Counted from the stretch's first letter, positions 17,936 through 27,736 are shown. The stretch is 64,000 bases of DNA from an uncultured Roseburia sp. (GCA_947644305.1 CANRYS010000004.1:62001-126000), one strand, 5' to 3'. Notes: a model not told the origin generated them from the sequence alone. Numbers and translations are program-made.

Positions 17936-20779
17936 TTATACCCTTGGGCTTTCCTCCGGTCCCAGATAGGATTCTGGAAGCTCTCCCTTATATAGAATAA
18001 GCTTCTGCAGAGCAAGACCAGCCTCCACACCATAATACCGGATCTCATTCACTCCAGCCTTGAGGAGATGAGTGGTGATGCCATAATGGCAGTTGTTGAG
18101 GACTCCCTCCGCCCAGCCATGGGCGCGGTCCCACGGTCCCCCGCCGATCTCATAATTTTCTGAGAGGATCGTATCTCCCACCACCGGCGCTTCATCACCG
18201 ATACTAACGGCATATCGTACCGTCCTTCCGTGTTCCAGATTGTTTTCCGGTGTAGTGATCACTTTCAAAGAATACTCTCCAGCTTCCTTCACATAGACTG
18301 AATAAGTCAGACTCGGCGCTTTTCCGATCTCATCAAAATTTCCGATGGTAGGATAAATCTTCATGGCAGAACAAGTCTTTCCATAACCCTCTAAACTCTC
18401 AAAATGATGTTCTCCATAGGTTTCAGAGTCTACAAAGTTTTTCGCCTCCATCGAAACGATGCCATCCCTCTCGATAAAGGTGCCAGAAGGAAGATTTTCT
18501 ACTGTTGTAGTGTATCGTACTGCTACCTCGATCGTCTCTTCCGCTCCCTTTACTTTTACTGTCTTCTCAAAATCATCCGAAACCGAGGGATCTACGCTGA
18601 CATCGATACTGACCATTTCACCGGACACTCTTCCGCTGGAAGGGCTTACAACGATGCCATCCCCTGCTTCCAATGTAAAATCGAAAGACTCTCCGCCACC
18701 GCTGGCGATCTCGATGCTGTAGTGTTCCCCGCCTGCCTGGGTAAATTCTGGAAGACTTGTCTTTCCAGATGCCACAAAGCGATTCGCATTCTCTGCATGT
18801 ACAAGCATTTTGACAGTCTGAGCCACTGGAATTTCCTCCACCTCTGGGAAATGCCAGCCCTCTTCATTCCAGGAGACGAAGCAGGCATGGTTCGACATCA
18901 TCATGCCCTGCCATTTTCCCTCTGCCATCTCTTCATTATAATACCTGGTCAGTTCCGCATCATATTGGATAGCGGTCTTGACTTTTTCTGCGTAATCATT
19001 TGCCGTCACGATTCCCTGCTCCGCATACCAATGATTCAATGCCGCATAGAGACTCATGAGCTGCAAATTCATTCCCGCTACCGCCGGATAATAAACCAAA
19101 CCATAAAAAGTATCTGCGGATTCTGCTGGAATCTTATCTTTGATCGAATCCGCCCTCTGGATCAGTGCCTCACAGCGACGGATCATTTTCTTCGTCTCAT
19201 TGAAATGGGAGACATGATACACCTTCGGATTCATCGACTCTGGTCTTCTCAATCCGTGAATCCTCGTATATTCTCTCAGTACATCGGCGATCTCCGCCTT
19301 ACAAGCATCGTCTTTTACATAAGCCCCAAACTGTTCTTCTACCCAGCCAGCGAGGAATTGATCTGTCTCATTTTTATGATCCGTCCCCCTGCCCTCAAAA
19401 TCATAGGCCAGCTCCATGAAAAAGGATAATGGAAGCTCATCCGGGCGAATATCCCCCACATTAGCGATCCAAAGATCTCGTATTCCATAATCATAGGCCA
19501 TGGACACCTGCTCCCATACTTTGGGAAGTGGCGTGGAATTGACCCACTCATAGGAGATGGGGCCTCCATGATAATCAAAGTGATAATATAGTCCCCAGCC
19601 AGCCTTTCTATCTCTCAATTCTTCCGTAGGAAGCGTCCGTACATTTCCAAAATTATCATCCGACAGCAGTAGAATAGTGTCATCCAGCCCGTCCCAGGAC
19701 TGCAGACCCTTTACGCCATTGCCGCCGTAATAAAATCCTTCCACCTCTTTGTAGAGCGCAAGCATCTTCGGCATGTCATCACAGCCTTTATCACGAATGA
19801 TCTTCTTCTGGTCTGTGATGATGCGGCGCAGCAGTTCCACATTTTCCTGTATCGTGGAATCCGGTCCCAGCATCATCGTATCCCGTTCTCCCCGCATACC
19901 GATGGTAATCATATGTTTGAAATCTTTGTCCCTCTCCACACCGTCTTCCCAGTAACGGTAAAGCCCCTCGCTGTTTGTATAGTAATTCCAGTCTTTTCCG
20001 TATCCTACATTGTTCTCCTCGGTCTTCACCTTATCCCACTCTTCACTGGCGCGCATCAATGGCTCATGATGGGACTGTCCGATGGTAATCCCCAGTTCCG
20101 TACCCAATTTTATGATGGCAAGAGGATCTTCGGAACCATCCAGCGGGAGGGAGGCTGACCACATCGCCGGCCAGAAATAATTTCCTTTCAGACGCAGCAA
20201 AAGATCAAATACCTTCTCATAGAAAAATTCATTGAAATCCCCAAAGGTATTTTCTACAAAATTACCTAGGGACGGCCACTCGTCGTTCATAAAGAAACCA
20301 CGGAATTTCACCGATGGCTCTTTTGAAACAAAGTTTATGTTCTCATCAAAAATAAGCTCTTCCCTGTGTGCCGGTTTTACGTCCGCCCAGTACACCCAGG
20401 GAGAGACACCGATCTTCTTCGACAGATGATAGATCCCGTGAAGGGTGGAGACCGTCTCCGTCCCCGCGATCACCAGTTTTTCTGTGTTGTTATATGTAAT
20501 GAGCTGAACAAGGAAAGATTCTCTCTTTCCTTTCAGCTCTGAGGTCTCAAGTGCGCCATCCTTTTCTAACTGTAATAACAGAGGGCTCTTGCCAATGGTT
20601 CCCACGATCACTTGTGGCTGGTCTGTCAGCTCCTCCTCGATCTGTGGTCTCACGCTAGTCACCAGCTCCACATCACCGGCAAAGATCCCCGCCACATGAA
20701 TAAGTCCTTTTCTATCTTCGGAATCCGGTGACAAACAGATCCCTGCCGCAATTCCTTCTTTCAATAAATTAAATTTCAT
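17936..20779 (-). CDS. GH115 xylan alpha-1,2-glucuronidase
   Basis: This 947-residue protein is recognised as glycoside hydrolase family 115, which removes glucuronic or 4-O-methylglucuronic acid side chains from xylan and its fragments. Typical segments are VIAGTETVSTLHGIYHLS, GVSPWVYWADV, VKFRGFFMNDEWPSLGNF and GNYFWPAMWSAS in the N-terminal half, and a C-terminal beta-sandwich from about residue 770. There is no signal peptide, so it probably acts on imported oligosaccharides. The ATG at 20779 has AGGAG 6 bases upstream; the longer version would add 24 residues without a ribosome site. It lies between uxaC, which consumes the released glucuronate, and the secreted xylanase. Confidence 0.9.
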   Translation of the reverse strand: MKFNLLKEGIAAGICLSPDSEDRKGLIHVAGIFAGDVELVTSVRPQIEEELTDQPQVIVGTIGKSPLLLQLEKDGALETSELKGKRESFLVQLITYNNTEKLVIAGTETVSTLHGIYHLSKKIGVSPWVYWADVKPAHREELIFDENINFVSKEPSVKFRGFFMNDEWPSLGNFVENTFGDFNEFFYEKVFDLLLRLKGNYFWPAMWSASLPLDGSEDPLAIIKLGTELGITIGQSHHEPLMRASEEWDKVKTEENNVGYGKDWNYYTNSEGLYRYWEDGVERDKDFKHMITIGMRGERDTMMLGPDSTIQENVELLRRIITDQKKIIRDKGCDDMPKMLALYKEVEGFYYGGNGVKGLQSWDGLDDTILLLSDDNFGNVRTLPTEELRDRKAGWGLYYHFDYHGGPISYEWVNSTPLPKVWEQVSMAYDYGIRDLWIANVGDIRPDELPLSFFMELAYDFEGRGTDHKNETDQFLAGWVEEQFGAYVKDDACKAEIADVLREYTRIHGLRRPESMNPKVYHVSHFNETKKMIRRCEALIQRADSIKDKIPAESADTFYGLVYYPAVAGMNLQLMSLYAALNHWYAEQGIVTANDYAEKVKTAIQYDAELTRYYNEEMAEGKWQGMMMSNHACFVSWNEEGWHFPEVEEIPVAQTVKMLVHAENANRFVASGKTSLPEFTQAGGEHYSIEIASGGGESFDFTLEAGDGIVVSPSSGRVSGEMVSIDVSVDPSVSDDFEKTVKVKGAEETIEVAVRYTTTVENLPSGTFIERDGIVSMEAKNFVDSETYGEHHFESLEGYGKTCSAMKIYPTIGNFDEIGKAPSLTYSVYVKEAGEYSLKVITTPENNLEHGRTVRYAVSIGDEAPVVGDTILSENYEIGGGPWDRAHGWAEGVLNNCHYGITTHLLKAGVNEIRYYGVEAGLALQKLILYKGELPESYLGPEESPRV

Positions 20780-20828
20780 TCCGCTCTCCTTTGTTTTCTT
20801 AATTTTTGTGCACGATTTCTGCACATAC

Positions 20829-20868
20829 CGAGTTTTGCAAAAACTCGCCATTAAGTTCGTCAGAACTT
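20829..20868 (-). other. Stem-loops between uxaC and GH115 genes
   Basis: In the 96-base gap two perfect short hairpins follow each other on the transcript: AAGTTC/GAACTT (20853-20868) and CGAGTTTT/AAAACTCG (20829-20847), with a third weaker one just to the left. None has a proper T tract. They may stabilise or process the operon mRNA. Confidence 0.5.
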
Positions 20869-20875
20869 ATTTTTT

Positions 20876-22282
20876 TCATAGATTAAATCCAAAATATCTC
20901 ACGGCGTTATAATAAGAGATATCCTTCACCAGCTCTCCCAATAGTTCATAGTCCTCTGGGTACTCTCCCTCCTCTACCAGTCTACCAATGTAGTCACAGA
21001 GGATTCGTCGGAAATACTCATGTCTCGGATAGGAGACAAAACTTCGGGAATCTGTCAGCATACCGATAAAGTTTCCAAGAAGGCCAAGACTTGCCAGAGA
21101 GGTGATCTGCTCCGTCATCCCTGGCTTGTGGTCATTAAACCACCAGGCAGATCCCTGCTGGATCTTTCCCCGGATTCCATCTCCCTGAAAGCATCCGATC
21201 ATCGTACCGATCACCGCATTATCCACCGGATTCAGGGAATACAGAATCGTCTTAGGTAGCTCGTCCGTGCGACAGAGGGCATTGAGAAAGTCTGCCACCT
21301 CTGCGGAAAATCCCTTTTCATTGATACAGTCGATCCCCGCATTGGCACCGGCACTCTGATAGATCCGTTCATTGTTCTCCCGCTTTGCCCCGTAATGAAG
21401 CTGCATGGCAAGATTCCTTCCGGCATACTCCCTGCCCAAAAACAGCATCATCATCGTCTTAAATTGAAGAATCTCCTCCAGCTCCAGCTTTTCCCCGGCG
21501 AGACTACGCTTTACCAGTTCATCCATCTCATTCTCTGAGACCGGGCGATACTGGGCATAATCCAGCCCGTGGTCCGTGATGAGGCAGCCATTTTCCACAA
21601 AATAGTCCAGACGCTTTACCAGCGCCTGCCGCAAAGTAGAAAAATCGGTAATCTCCACGCCGCTCACATCCGAAAGCTGTTTCATATATGCTGTAAATTC
21701 ATCCTTTTCCGGAGACATAGCCAGATCCGGGCGCCATGCCGGAAGCACCTGAACCTCAAAATCTGGATCTTCCTTGATCTGCTTGTGATATCTCAGATCA
21801 TCCACCGGATCATCGGTGGTGCACACCAGTGTCACGCCGGACATACGGATAAGATTCTTGGCGGACATCTCCGGTCTTTGAAGTTTTTCATTGCAGATGT
21901 CATAGACCTTCCTCCAGTTCTTTCCGCTTAAAGGCTCCGTGATCCCGAAATACCGCTGCAGTTCCAGATGGCACCAGTGGTACATGGGGTTGCCGATGGC
22001 TCTCGGCAGAGCCTCCGCAAAAGCCTGGAATTTCTCTTCATCCGGCGCATCCCCAGTGATATATTTCTCATCCACGCCATTAGAGCGCATGATGCGCCAT
22101 TTATAATGGTCACCTCCCAGCCAGAGCTCTGTTATATTTTTAAACTGTCTGTCCTCTGCGATCTCCTTTGGATCAAGATGACAATGATAATCGAGGATCG
22201 GAGTTTTCTCCGCATAATCGTAATATAATTTTTTCGCTGTCTCCGTACTCAGTATAAAATTCTGGTCCATAAATGCTTTCAT
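20876..22282 (-). CDS. uxaC: Glucuronate isomerase
   Basis: UxaC converts D-glucuronate to D-fructuronate (and galacturonate to tagaturonate), the entry step of hexuronate catabolism in the cytoplasm. The 468 residues match the family's usual length of about 470. The metal-binding DYHCHLDP motif lies near residue 31, and IGNPMYHWCHLELQRYFGI is characteristic. The start has AGGAGG 6 bases upstream. It is 23 bases downstream of the CE4 deacetylase and upstream of GH115, so the glucuronate released by GH115 would be used directly. Confidence 0.95.
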   Translation of the reverse strand: MKAFMDQNFILSTETAKKLYYDYAEKTPILDYHCHLDPKEIAEDRQFKNITELWLGGDHYKWRIMRSNGVDEKYITGDAPDEEKFQAFAEALPRAIGNPMYHWCHLELQRYFGITEPLSGKNWRKVYDICNEKLQRPEMSAKNLIRMSGVTLVCTTDDPVDDLRYHKQIKEDPDFEVQVLPAWRPDLAMSPEKDEFTAYMKQLSDVSGVEITDFSTLRQALVKRLDYFVENGCLITDHGLDYAQYRPVSENEMDELVKRSLAGEKLELEEILQFKTMMMLFLGREYAGRNLAMQLHYGAKRENNERIYQSAGANAGIDCINEKGFSAEVADFLNALCRTDELPKTILYSLNPVDNAVIGTMIGCFQGDGIRGKIQQGSAWWFNDHKPGMTEQITSLASLGLLGNFIGMLTDSRSFVSYPRHEYFRRILCDYIGRLVEEGEYPEDYELLGELVKDISYYNAVRYFGFNL

Positions 22283-22305
22283 ATCAGCCTCCTGTTTGCT
22301 CTAAT

Positions 22306-23172
22306 TTATCTGCCATTCAGATATGCTCTTCCACCTTCTATGTTCTTTCCTTTTCTTTCCATCAGCTCGCTGACGGTAAGTACATCGTACCCTTTGTTCT
22401 GCAGCCAGGGCACAACCTTCTCCACTGCATCGGCAGTCGTACTATAAATATCATGCATCAATATGATATCTCCATCCTTTACCTCTTTTTTCACTTCCCT
22501 AAATATTTTCTTCGTATTTCTCGTCTTCCAGTCCAGTGTATCCAGGTTCCAAAGAATCATCGGCATATCAAGTTTTTTACGCATCGTTTTGCTGATAGAT
22601 CCATAAGGGGGCCGTAAAAGCCGGATCTGATATCCCCCTGTCAGTTTACTGACCGTTTTATTCGTCTTACTCAGCTGCCGTTCCACCCTGTCCCACTTCA
22701 TCTTACTCAACTGGGGATGATTCCAGGAATGGCTCCCTATCTCACAGCCTGCTGCCAGATACATTTGAAGAATGTCTCCATCCACTCTAGCCCTGTCTCC
22801 AAGTACAAAAAATGTGGCATGTGCACCATATTTTTGTAATGTTTCCAGGATTTTCCCATCGTTTGCGCGGGAAGGACCATCATCAAAGGTCAAAGCAACC
22901 GCTTTGTCCCTGACCACAGGTGCAGGTGTCGGCTGCACCACTGTTTCCACCGACTCAGGTGCCGGAGAAGCTGTGGTCTGCACCTGCTGAGTGTTCGGTT
23001 CGTCTCCTGATCTGTTATTTCTTACCGTTGAGTATATCTTCACAATGGATAACATTAATATCATGACGACTGCTGCCGAGACCGATACTGCCACAATCAC
23101 ATTCTGCTTTTTCCCTTTGTTTTGTTTGAAACTTTTACTGATTTTCCTTCGCACATCCATACGCCTATTCAT
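22306..23172 (-). CDS. Membrane-anchored CE4 polysaccharide deacetylase
   Basis: This 288-residue protein has a cytoplasmic basic N-terminus, one membrane segment (about 25-47), a Ser/Pro/Thr-rich spacer and a NodB-type CE4 domain outside the cell. All five CE4 motifs are visible: TFDDGP, HSWNHP, RPPYG, DTLDWK and LMHD, so the metal-binding and catalytic residues are intact. Most relatives de-N-acetylate peptidoglycan, but some CE4 enzymes are acetylxylan esterases. The operon position 23 bases before uxaC makes the second role worth considering. The ribosome site is modest (GAGAG). The start could alternatively be the ATG 12 bases downstream. Confidence 0.88.
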   Translation of the reverse strand: MNRRMDVRRKISKSFKQNKGKKQNVIVAVSVSAAVVMILMLSIVKIYSTVRNNRSGDEPNTQQVQTTASPAPESVETVVQPTPAPVVRDKAVALTFDDGPSRANDGKILETLQKYGAHATFFVLGDRARVDGDILQMYLAAGCEIGSHSWNHPQLSKMKWDRVERQLSKTNKTVSKLTGGYQIRLLRPPYGSISKTMRKKLDMPMILWNLDTLDWKTRNTKKIFREVKKEVKDGDIILMHDIYSTTADAVEKVVPWLQNKGYDVLTVSELMERKGKNIEGGRAYLNGR

Positions 23173-23219
23173 TTTACTCTCACAACCTTCTATTATAATT
23201 TAATAGTCAAAGTGTAACA

Positions 23220-24209
23220 CTAATTTTCCGGTTTTTCAATGACAATTTTTCCATCCACCAGCTCCAGTTTTACTTTGTTTCCTTTCATTCCCATTTCCTG
23301 GAGAAGTTCGGATGGTATCTGGATTCTTCCCGCGCGGTCGAGAACGGCAAATTCCTCCTGAACCTCTTCTTCGTTCCAATTAATAGTAATATCCTCCAAC
23401 CGCTGTTTATATTCACTTTTCATGATCCGTTCACTGCTGGTCTTTCCATCTCGAATGGAAATAACCCGGTTCACCTTAGAAGCCAGCTCTTTATCGTGGG
23501 TCACGATCACGATCGTAACTCCCAGCGTCTCATTCAGCCGCCGGAACATATCCAGGATATCATCCGCGGTCCGGCGGTCCACAGCTCCTGTAGGCTCATC
23601 CGCCAGCAAAAGTTTTGGATTATTCGCAAGAGCGATGGCGATGGCCACACGCTGCTGCTCTCCTCCAGACAACTGGCTCAGTTTATTGTCCTTGCGCTCC
23701 GAGAGGCCCACCAGTTCCAACAGCTCTTCTGCCCGTTGTTTCTTTTGTGCCTCCGTCATGGAGTCCTGTCGAAACAGCATCGGCGTCATAACGTTTTCCC
23801 AGGCAGTCAGATAGGGAAGAAGATTCCTGGCGTTATTCTGCCACACAAAACCGACCGTACTACGTTTGTAGTCTACCAATTCATCCTCTGTCAACTGAAA
23901 CAGATTTTTTCCATCTACATACAGCTTTCCTGCCGATGGCCGATCCAGTCCACCGATCATATTTAAAAATGTGGATTTTCCACTACCGCTGTTTCCGATG
24001 ATCGCCATTAGCTCTCCCCGGCGGACCGTGAGATCCAATCCCTGCAGCGCCAGAACCTCGATATCCTTTGTTTTATAGATCTTTACCAGACCGTCGCACT
24101 CGATCATCACGTCTTCTGGCACATGGAGCTCTTCCATCTCCTGAGTTCCTGAAGCCTGCCGGTTGATGTGGCGAAAATCCTTGATCCTTTCCAACACTTT
24201 ATTTTTCAT
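23220..24209 (-). CDS. ABC transporter ATPase with C-terminal AbrB-like domain
   Basis: This 329-residue ATPase belongs to the MacB/LolD class. It has a short N-terminal extension (about 35 residues), Walker A GNSGSGKST, signature LSGGEQQR, Walker B LLLADEPTGAVD and the switch histidine in VTHDKE. Beyond the usual domain end, the last 45 residues (AVLDRAGRIQIPSELLQEMG onward to KIVIEKPEN) have the pattern of an AbrB/SpoVT swapped-hairpin domain, as in transcription factors and antitoxins. The start could be ATG 24209 or, with GGAGG directly abutting, 24224. It overlaps the preceding ATPase gene. It is the last gene of the export operon. Confidence 0.85.
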   Translation of the reverse strand: MKNKVLERIKDFRHINRQASGTQEMEELHVPEDVMIECDGLVKIYKTKDIEVLALQGLDLTVRRGELMAIIGNSGSGKSTFLNMIGGLDRPSAGKLYVDGKNLFQLTEDELVDYKRSTVGFVWQNNARNLLPYLTAWENVMTPMLFRQDSMTEAQKKQRAEELLELVGLSERKDNKLSQLSGGEQQRVAIAIALANNPKLLLADEPTGAVDRRTADDILDMFRRLNETLGVTIVIVTHDKELASKVNRVISIRDGKTSSERIMKSEYKQRLEDITINWNEEEVQEEFAVLDRAGRIQIPSELLQEMGMKGNKVKLELVDGKIVIEKPEN

Positions 24210-24879
24210 TGATAATCTCACCATCCTCCAAGTGATAGATACAGTCTGCGATCTCCAACAGCCCCATATCGTGAGTTGTCATTACGATGGTTACCCCTTC
24301 CTTCTGGATCAGCTCCCGGAAGATCTTCATAACCTGTAGCCCGGTGGCAGTGTCCAGCTCTGCTGTCGGCTCATCGGCAAAGATGATCCGGGGCTTATGG
24401 GCAATCGCCCTGGCGATGGCCACACGCTGCTGTTCTCCTCCAGACAACTCCTGGGGCATATGGTGCATACGCTGTCCAAGCCCTACCAGTTTCAGACATT
24501 CCTCCGCACGTTTGCGCTTATTCCCCGGATATTTCGCCAGCCGAAGAAGAAATTCCACATTTTCATAGGCTGTCATCATCGGGATCAGCGCCACGGACTG
24601 AAAGACAAATCCCACATTGGTCTTTCGGAATTCTTCTCTCTGGGCATCGCTCATTTTTTCCAGATTGTTTCCATCAAAAATGACTTCACCCGCCTTGGGA
24701 TAATCCAGAGCGCTCAGTATGTTCATCAAAGTCGTTTTTCCAGAGCCAGAACGCCCTCTTAATATCGTAAGTTTTCCCTCTGGAATCTGGATACTGATAT
24801 CCTGCAGTGCCACAAACTCTCCCCCGGAAGCCACCGGAAAACTCTGTTTGACACCCTCTGTAACAATAATATTTTCCAT
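24199..24879 (-). CDS. ABC transporter ATPase (MacB/LolD type)
   Basis: This 226-residue protein is a stand-alone ATPase with Walker A GRSGSGKTT, signature LSGGEQQR, Walker B IIFADEPTAELD and THDMG. The length and motifs fit ATPases that partner FtsX-type permeases. GAGG lies 8 bases before the ATG. It follows the large permease gene by 18 bases and overlaps the next ATPase gene, so one permease is encoded with two different ATPases. Confidence 0.9.
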   Translation of the reverse strand: MENIIVTEGVKQSFPVASGGEFVALQDISIQIPEGKLTILRGRSGSGKTTLMNILSALDYPKAGEVIFDGNNLEKMSDAQREEFRKTNVGFVFQSVALIPMMTAYENVEFLLRLAKYPGNKRKRAEECLKLVGLGQRMHHMPQELSGGEQQRVAIARAIAHKPRIIFADEPTAELDTATGLQVMKIFRELIQKEGVTIVMTTHDMGLLEIADCIYHLEDGEIINEK

Positions 24880-24897
24880 GTTCTTACCTCGCTTCCA

Positions 24898-27720
24898 TTA
24901 GTCCTCACCAAGTTTCAGTGCCTGAGATATATTGATCCTGGATATCAGCCTGCCAAGAACAATCATACAAATGATGATCACGATTCCAATGATACTGAAA
25001 AGCCTCACCATATCTAGCGCCTTATTTACTACCTCCAACGGTATCGCCTGATCGGTAGAAGCATAGAAGATCTGAACCAGCGGCACAAACATCCGGGATG
25101 CCAGAAGGCCGATCACGGTTCCGATTAGAATGGAGACACCAGAACTGAATATCTGCTCATTGATCAGCATCTGGATGACTTCTTTCTTTGTCATACCCAT
25201 CGCCCGGAACACACCGAACAAAAGCTCTCTCTGCCGGATGGACAGAATCCAGTAAATCAAAAAACCGGTACAGCACAAAATCAGGATCACGATAAAACTC
25301 ATGGTCAGAATTCCATTGGTTCCCTGAAACAGCGCATCATTTTTTACCGCTATCATCTTGGAAGAGACATCTTCAAAGGTAGTATATGATATATTATTTT
25401 CCTTGGCATAGTCGTAAATAAACCGAGAGGTACCGGCAGTCTTTAGCCACACCTGATATGGCCGGAGCCCATAGGTATGCTGAATCTGTGCCAGATTGGC
25501 CACGATTAGATAATTCTCCGTGGTTACCAGTGTTTCTTCCTCATTCAGAGAGTGAGTCTGGGCGATATAACCGGGAAAATAATCAAAAAAGCCATAGACA
25601 ACTCCCTCTGCCTCTACCCCCTCGTCATTGGTAAAGGTAATCCGATCCCCAATCTCGATTCCATGCGTTTTATGATAATTCATGCTCAGCAAAACCGCAT
25701 CCGTGCGTTTTGCCATGGCATTCAAATATCGATTGATATGTACTGGAAGCAGATCCTGCTGGAAATCAGAAACCGTTTCCCCAAAGCTTTTTGTATCGAT
25801 GGCCATCAATGTCGTGCGGACTTCACTGTCCCCGCTCTTCTTATTATAAGAAGTTTCGATCTCATCGTTGCGGTACACCTTTGCCGCCGACTTCACCCCT
25901 TCCATACTCTCATATACGCCAAAATCCGGCTCCGTATAAGTCAGTTCCAGATCTGGATAATAGGACAGTGCCAGTGAGTTATCCTCCCATGGCTGCTGAA
26001 GCACCAGATCTGCCCCGGTGCTGTACCGGATTCCCTTCTCGGAATTGGAGAGGATGGTCCTGGCCACGGTGGCATTGAAAATACCGAGAGAAACTGTAAA
26101 CATCAAAAATACCATCATAAAGCCCTGCTTTTTCCTTGTCCGTATAATCTGTAGAAAGGAGGCAAAAAATGCAGGCTTCCAGTATGTTCTACCTATGTAG
26201 TATACAAGTTTGATCAAGAGGGGCTGAAGTCTCAGGCCCACCAAACTTGCACTTATGATAAAAAGGGAAGAGCAAATAAACAGGAAAGGATCAATGGAAT
26301 CCCCCTCCAGCATGCTTGTCATCAGTTCATTGCGCCTGGCAGTAAAGGAGTACAGTCCATACAGGGACACCGCCAAGAGGATCACATCCAGATAGACCCG
26401 GCTGAATATGTTATGTTCATTGCTGTTCTTTTTATGCTTGACATTGACAATGGTCACATTGGCATCCTTAATCACTGGAAGCACCATAAAGGCGACGGAT
26501 ACCAGTATCGCACCCAGTGTATACAAGAACACTTCGGGACTCAATCGCACATGTAGCGCCTTGCGCTGGATAAACTCCAGGAATCCATTGGTGGACCCCA
26601 GCGCCTTTGTCAAAAAATATCCCAGCGGCACACCTACAATGCTGCTCATCACCGACAGAATCAGTGACTGAAGAAAATAGATGAACAAAATCTGCTTTTT
26701 GCTGCTGCCACGGCTCTTTAACAGAGCGATCTCATTTTGCTCCAGATCCAGCATCTGCCTAGAGATCATAAAGATAAAGGCAAGAAGCAGCGCCAGCACC
26801 GGAATCTGCAGGATGAGCAGCGTAGTATACACTTTTTTTGCCGCTGTCTGGTACTCCCTGAGAACTTCAAGATAATCCGGCTCCTTGATATTAGTAAATC
26901 GGCTCTTAGAAGAACTGCACAGTTCCTCTGTGCGATCCACAAGAGTATTGATCTCCGAAGGACGTACGTTTTCATAATCAAAAACCTGATGCCAGAGAGC
27001 GGTTATACTGTGCTGCTGATCTTTCAGATTGACAAACATCTCCTGAAATAGCTTTTCATTCATAAATACTTCCAGATAATAATCACTCGGTCCCTTTACC
27101 CAGTAACTGTCCTCATAATCACTGGCGTCAAACACTCCCACGATCTTTATTTTCATATTGGTTCCATCTGCTTTTTTTAATTTGGCAAACTCGATCACAT
27201 CACCCAGAATTACATCTAACTTGGTCATAGCGCGCTGGCTCAGGATCACCGGAATGGATCCATCCTCCAGCAGTTGATCTGCGCAATTTTCTCCGGCAAG
27301 GATTTTAATATGATCGGAGATCCCGGACAATGCCGCGATACGCATAGATTTTGTCGAGGACTTATTGCCTCTGGACTGAACAAAATCTCCCCTCAGTTTG
27401 GAAGTCTCATACAAGGATATGAGATATTTCTGATCTACCCCAAGCGTCTCGGCAGATTCCTCTGCTGTTTTCTTCATATCGATAAAATCTTCCTCATGTC
27501 CCCGTCCTGCATCCATCGACGCCTGAAATGTGATGACGCCTGGATAGGCATTTTTTTTCTCGATGTATGCGGAATACTTCGACTTCAACGTTTTTTCCAG
27601 TGCGGCATCCCGATACATCGGATTGCTGCTGGCAATGGCGGCAAGTAGAATATTTCCAATTAGAAGGCACACAACCATCCATTTTTTATGTATCAGCTTC
27701 TGCTTAATAAAACGAATCAC
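24898..27720 (-). CDS. Large FtsX-family ABC permease
   Basis: The 940-residue membrane protein has an N-terminal membrane segment (about 15-33), a large extracytoplasmic domain (about 40-300), a first group of membrane segments (about 300-450), further segments around 470-560, a second extracytoplasmic domain (about 570-800) and three C-terminal segments. This is the duplicated FtsX/MacB-like arrangement of Gram-positive exporters. The start is GTG with GGAGG 7 bases upstream. It lies between the adaptor lipoproteins and the two ATPases. The substrate is unknown; lipoprotein release, peptide export or antimicrobial resistance are all compatible. Confidence 0.88.
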   Translation of the reverse strand: MIRFIKQKLIHKKWMVVCLLIGNILLAAIASSNPMYRDAALEKTLKSKYSAYIEKKNAYPGVITFQASMDAGRGHEEDFIDMKKTAEESAETLGVDQKYLISLYETSKLRGDFVQSRGNKSSTKSMRIAALSGISDHIKILAGENCADQLLEDGSIPVILSQRAMTKLDVILGDVIEFAKLKKADGTNMKIKIVGVFDASDYEDSYWVKGPSDYYLEVFMNEKLFQEMFVNLKDQQHSITALWHQVFDYENVRPSEINTLVDRTEELCSSSKSRFTNIKEPDYLEVLREYQTAAKKVYTTLLILQIPVLALLLAFIFMISRQMLDLEQNEIALLKSRGSSKKQILFIYFLQSLILSVMSSIVGVPLGYFLTKALGSTNGFLEFIQRKALHVRLSPEVFLYTLGAILVSVAFMVLPVIKDANVTIVNVKHKKNSNEHNIFSRVYLDVILLAVSLYGLYSFTARRNELMTSMLEGDSIDPFLFICSSLFIISASLVGLRLQPLLIKLVYYIGRTYWKPAFFASFLQIIRTRKKQGFMMVFLMFTVSLGIFNATVARTILSNSEKGIRYSTGADLVLQQPWEDNSLALSYYPDLELTYTEPDFGVYESMEGVKSAAKVYRNDEIETSYNKKSGDSEVRTTLMAIDTKSFGETVSDFQQDLLPVHINRYLNAMAKRTDAVLLSMNYHKTHGIEIGDRITFTNDEGVEAEGVVYGFFDYFPGYIAQTHSLNEEETLVTTENYLIVANLAQIQHTYGLRPYQVWLKTAGTSRFIYDYAKENNISYTTFEDVSSKMIAVKNDALFQGTNGILTMSFIVILILCCTGFLIYWILSIRQRELLFGVFRAMGMTKKEVIQMLINEQIFSSGVSILIGTVIGLLASRMFVPLVQIFYASTDQAIPLEVVNKALDMVRLFSIIGIVIIICMIVLGRLISRINISQALKLGED

Positions 27721-27736
27721 CTAAATCCCTCCTCTC

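Noticed and set aside
18404-19429. 341-codon open frame on the + strand
   Set aside because: It lies fully antisense to the conserved GH115 gene, with Cys/His/Ile-rich unnatural composition and no ribosome site.
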